Below are positions 25,901 through 31,900 of a stretch of DNA of 50,581 bases, piece by piece. The DNA is from SLID01 sp041667545. Lineage in GTDB: Bacteria; Omnitrophota; Gorgyraeia; Tantalellales; Tantalellaceae. Below the pieces are notes generated by a model. It searched no databases. It was not told where the DNA came from and saw nothing but the letters and a program-made list of their open reading frames with translations. The stretch covers positions 1 through 50,581 of the forward strand of contig JBAYES010000009.1 of assembly GCA_041667545.1 (NCBI GenBank). The letters run 5' to 3'. A program made the translations under genes and the position numbers. Every line of letters begins with the position of its first letter. The first letter of the stretch is position 1.

Positions 25901-28900
25901 TCCTTATTCCGCAGGACGGATATAGGGGGAAGGATCATGGGTTCGCTCGGGATCGAACCGCAATCTTCAATAAATGAACCCGATCTTTATAGTCTGGGGC
26001 TTAGCCCTCGTCAACTGGCCGAATGGGCTAAAGAAAAGGCCGGTGTTGACGAAAAACCCAAGCCGAAAAACCGCGGCTTGTTTGGTAGATTCGGGAAATT
26101 AATGATATTCATGGCCGTTACGCCGCTTTTCTATCATCTTTTTGGGGCTGGAGGGACACTCTTCGGCGAGCGCGCTTTTTGGCCGGCGGCGATGACCGCC
26201 ACGGCCGCGCTCGGCATGGTCATGCAGGCGGATGGGCGAGTAAGATCCGACAACCTTGTCCGGAAAGAAGACAAGAAACTCACTCTTGTTGTAAGCATGA
26301 GCGGTAACGGGGAGGCTTTTGATCTGGCGGCATCACGTATGCATTTCGCCGTGATATGGTTTTACTGGCGTTTCATACGGCGGTATAGCCTGGATGTCAG
26401 AATGAACGCCACGGGAGAGGTTTTGCAAGAAGTGCTTATGGACCCTGAGATCAAAAAAGTGGCTGTGGCCGGACACGGCAGCTGGAGCCGATGGCAGGAC
26501 GCCCGAGGTAAAGCGGTAAGCGAGAGTGAGGTTAAAGAGTGGATGAGAGCGGCCCCGGCGAAAAAAGAATTATTCATGACATATGTTTGTAGCGATTACG
26601 CGCAGAGCCGAAGCGATAAAGATATAAAGGACAGGTTCGGCTTCTCCGCGGTAGATGACCCTATGCTTCAACTGCGCGGGACAACCGAGTCGGACCTGGT
26701 AGGGAATATCCTTAAGCCCGGCCTCTTTACAATGAAGCAGCTGGAGGAGCGCCGCGGGTTCTGGGTGAATTTTGTCGCCGGAGGGATATACAAAAGTATA
26801 TTGGCATTATTGGCGATAGTGCCTGTTACTGTTCTCGGCGTTCATATAGCCGGGTTCATGGTTTTTGGAAATATGGGGATCTTCTGGACCCTGGCGGGCG
26901 GAGCTATCGGTGTGGCTTTGTGGTTTAGAATAGATCTATACCAGCGCATACAACGGGAAATAGCTTTGGCGCGGACGGCGGATGCGGGCCGTATTACCGG
27001 GGCCGTCGAAAAGATCCCGGCTCATCGAACGCTTAGTTCCGTTCCGGCCTTAGCGCTGTTTGCGGGTATTGCCGCGGCTATCGTTCTGTCAGCCTTATAT
27101 GGATCGGTTCTGATCGGACCCTCGGAATTTCTGCGGACTTATCTTTATTACGCCGGCGCGGCTTTGCCATGGCTCGGTCAATTCCCGGCGATCGGCGGGT
27201 TCGGAGTAATTGGAATGTCCGCGGCGGGACGCATAGAGGAATCCGATAATATATCTGAGATAATCCCCGATGTTAAGAGCGGAACAGGACCGGCCGCGAG
27301 AGTTAAAAAACACAAAAAGGGCCCGTATAGTCCGGATAACATAGTTGAGCGGTTCAAAAAGGACGGCACCGTAGAATGGAGCCGGATAGAAGATGATGTT
27401 TTCTGGGAGGTAATTGAAAGCCTTCTTCTTGAAGTGGCGCGTCAGAACGGTATCCGCATTGAAGAGCTCAGAGCCGGCGATATTACGCGGGAACGGTTTC
27501 TGTGTAACGACGGAAAACAACATTCCCTGATGGGCCTCGTAAGGCATCTGGAGAGAACACGTGATATAGGCATGGCCGACATTCTTGGAGAGATATCGCT
27601 TAATACCGCGGCGGAATTTTGGGCGAAAGAAGATTGGGAAGAAGTGGCGGAGATGATCCCGGTAGAGGGCCTTTATGCGAGGGAAGCGGACAATTTAAGG
27701 GAAAGGGTACTGGCTTATTTCTGTGAACCCGGATATATAATGCCGCCGGAAATTCAGGCGCGGCTGAGCCGGCTTATAGACAACGGCAAGGGCAATCGCG
27801 CCGCTCACACCGTTCTTGTAATGGCATATATCCCTTTCATGATGAACGAATATATTGTGAAACGTCCCAATCACAGCAAATTCGGGCTTGAAGGATGGAG
27901 CGGTAAACACAGCCTTCAGGGCGGCGATCTTGAGGAAAAACTGCATAAACAACTGGACAGGGCCGCGGTGTTTTTTGACGGAGAAGAAGGTAATCTTTTT
28001 GTCAGTTTGCTGTACGGCATGTTCGACCCTGTTCTTAAAAGGTACGCGGAAAATATCCAGAGGCAGCGCCATATAAGTATTTATGACAGGGAAGACGGGC
28101 TCAGCATAGGCGAAAAGCTGGAAAGCAGGGATCTCGCGGAACTGCCGGATAAGGAGGCAGAAACTTTAACGGTTATTGACGCCGCGCTCAGAGGCCTGGG
28201 GTATGAGGATAGGCCCGGAAAAGGCGAGAGAACGATCAAGTCCGGGATCGGTAAAAATACGATAAGGCGGGGAATAATAAAAGAAGCTCTTGACGCCGAG
28301 ATAACTAATGAGACTACATACGAAGAGATAGGCGCAAGGTATGGCATGACCAAGCAAGGGGTCAGTTCCCTTGTCTTGAACGCCAAGCGCCGATTGGGGA
28401 GGCACAAGGATCGGATAGACGCCGCTTTGGAAGGGACGATCACCCCGGAGACGCTCAGGGAAGAGATACGGGAGAAAGAATCCGAAATAAAACGCTCATC
28501 GCGGAAGAAAAAAGGGGCCGGCATGATACCGCTGCTTACCGGCATTTTAAGACGTTCCGAAGAACGGCCGATATTACGAAAGTTCGGGCTTACGGCGTCG
28601 AATCAGGGCATCATAGAGCAGATCTTGGGCGGAGCCGTTAATGCGGGTCTGTCTTTTATTCCAGGGCTTGGCATTTTCTGGGCGGGTGTAATTACCTGGC
28701 TCGGATTTTTCATGTTACATTTTATTCCGGCAAGAGACATGCCTCGTCCGCCTCCGGGTATCATTAAAGGCGCGGCTTTCATGGGTATGATGAATTTTAT
28801 TGTTCTCTTCGGCCTCTTGTCCCTCTCCTTTAATGTGCCGGTATTCGGCCTGCAAGCCGCGGTATTTACCGCCGTTACATACATACACCATAGAATGGTC

Positions 28901-31900
28901 TTACGCTATCTTGCCTCGGAAGAGCTGGATAAAGCGGTGGCCGCCTGCGCAAAGCTTCTTCCCGCCGGCACAGAAAACGCCGAAACCGCAATAAGGGAAG
29001 CTCTGGTTGAAAATATTGATCTCTATACTCATTGCGTCAGAGAAGGCCTGCCGCTCACTCTCATACTGGACCCGTCAAGACCGCTTATATCCAGGAATTA
29101 CAAGGGGCGTATACCCTTCAGGGTAGCTGTTACGGTGTTTGCCGACGGCTCATATGTTGTTACGTCGGTTAACAGCTGTTCCGGCAACCCCGAAACTACC
29201 GTCGCCAAGGGCGGCTCAAGATGGTACCAGTTCGACAGCCGGGCAAAATTTGACGCCAAGAAAACCGAGATCCTTGACGAATCAGGCCGGCTTGCCGAGG
29301 CAATGGGCGACAAGAACCCGTTATGGGACGTATTTTTCGACGGAGGGAAAACAGTTCTTTTGGCCGCGCCGGGCGCCGGGAAAGAAAAAATAATAAGGCA
29401 ATGGACGGCTTCGTCGGTAGCCGCGGGCATGCTATGCGGCCTCTATATCGCCGGCCCGGATGTTGGAATGGCCGAAGAACAGATGACATGGCTGCAGAAT
29501 GAAGCGGAAAGGAGTTTCAGGCAGGCATTTGTGCGAAGGCGCATGCTTAAGGAGCTTGGTAAGACTTCTATACTTGCTACCACAAGCAGGTCTGAGGCAA
29601 TGGGCAGCTTCCCGCATTTCCAATGGATGGTAACAAGCCTCGGGGTTGTAACATCGCTTGAAGCGGTCGTTTCCGACGTCGAGGTGTTGAGACATCACGG
29701 TATTGAGATAGATAAGATCAAAAAAACGGCGATAATTCAGGGTTTCGGCGACGTGGGGAGCGGTGTGATCGAGCTGCTTCTCTCGGAATATGCCGGGCTC
29801 GGCTTTACAATAACGGGGGTATCGGACAAATTCGGAGCGGTCTATTCGGCCGAAGGTCTCGACCACGCCGAGCTTAGGAGGCTCAGAGAAGTTCTTGAGC
29901 GCCGCGGCGGCGTTGATCTTGTCCGGGATTATGCCGGAGAGAATGTTGAAAGACGCTCTGACCCCGATTCTATCCTCTACGAGGATTGCCTTGTATTGGT
30001 GCCGGCCGCTTTATCGAATGTTTTCACCTCGGAAAAGAACAATATCGGAAAGCTCAGAGCCAGGATCGTGGTCGAAGGCGCCAACAATACATTCGAGCGC
30101 GGTTTCGAGGATATACTTCATCAAAGAGGCATCCTGTATATACCCGGGCCGATAGCTAACGGGGGAGGGATATATACTTCCACCGAAGAGGTTATACATT
30201 ACTTTATGGAGGAGTTGAACGGCGTAAAGCGCCATGTACTCGATGCCGTGGCCGATTATGGCTCTTCCGTTACAAAATCCATACTTGCCATATACAGATC
30301 CGATCCTTCCAAACATCCATACAGGATAATGCGGGAAGTATCAACGCGCATCAGGGATAAAAAGAAAGAATTGCTCGAAAAGGGGCGGCAAGATCCCGTT
30401 GTGGCGCGAAGAATGGACGTTTATGTGGCGCGGGGACTGCCCGAAAAATACGCGCTTGCGATAGCGGCATCAGAGATCGCTCACGACATGGTCTATTACG
30501 GAACGGTTGACGCGGCCGCTCTGCTTGACGGGCTCGACAGTATGAGTCCGGACGAAATGGCGACGGCCATATTTGACCTGGGCCGGATAGTCTCTTTCAG
30601 GGAAGCGCTCGACAGCGGTCTGAGAAGCCGAGCCATCGAGAGAATGATAGCTATACTCCGGGCAGACTCGCCAGTTATGGCCAGGCGCGCCGCCGCCGAA
30701 GCGCTTTCGTATCTTTGCGAAGGTCAGACGGAAGCGGAGGTCGCTAATGTAATTTCCATATTGGAAGAAGCGGGCAGGGAGGATTCGGGTGTCGGTACCT
30801 GGGCCGTCTGGTCGAGCGATAAGCTTTTGGCGTCTATGCGGCAGGCGAGGGGAAGACAGGAGTTTGCGATCAAGAAAGAGAAGCGTGCCCGCTCCGCGGG
30901 TCTTGCCGGATTTTGGGCGCGCCTTTTCCGGCGCGGCGCCGGCTTTGCCGGATCGGACGTGATAGACGCGATACAGTTACGCCATAAAAAAGCGTATGAC
31001 AAAATAAGAATGGGACGTCCCGAGTTATGGGATGAAGAGAACGAACGTTATATTTATACCCAGACCGACAGAAGATATGCCACGAAAATAATAAGACGGC
31101 TCATTAAACAAGGGTATTTAAAACCTGGAAAGTCATTTGCAGACCTTGGAAGCGGAGATGGGTACATGGTGCATATGGTCAGCGCCATGGCGCCGGGGGC
31201 GGATGTTACCGGCTTTGAGAACGATCCCGGGGTAATGGCCGAGGCCATGGCCGCGACCGAGGATCTTAAAGAAATGGAGATTGCGGGCGGGAAAGGCGCT
31301 ATTGACGCGTCAAGGATACACTGGATCAATGCCGATTATATGGAGCGGGACCTCGGCGCGTTCGATATATTGTACTTATATCCCCCCATGGCGGCTCCCC
31401 CCGGGGGAAAAGCCGTTCATTACGGAAAATACGTCGGCAATCTTGTTTCGCTCATAGATTTCGGGAAAATAATAGATAAAATGAAACCCGGCGCTATATT
31501 TGTGCTTCACGGCGGCCCGGACGCCGAACTTGTGAGGGGCCGTACAGATGTCAGGATATTGCCGGGCATAGACGCTTATCAGAAAACAGGACGAAAAACA
31601 AAATTCCCGGACAGCAGAAGATACGCCACCGGATACGGAAGTGACGAGGACACACCCAGAGGCGCTGCCGCTCCGTCCGGCCGGGCGCCCGGAGCCGGCG
31701 CGGAAGAGGTAAAGCTTTCTCCCGGCGAGAGGGATCGGGAGCATCCCATAGCCCGCATAACATTGAAGAACGATGAATTACAAGAACTTCTTTCCGGTCC
31801 TTACGATGAAAGTAAATACAGCGCCGCCACCGCGGCGCGCGATACTATCGAAAAAAGATTAAAAAACTTAATGCGCGCTGAAGGTGTATTTGAAAGCTTT

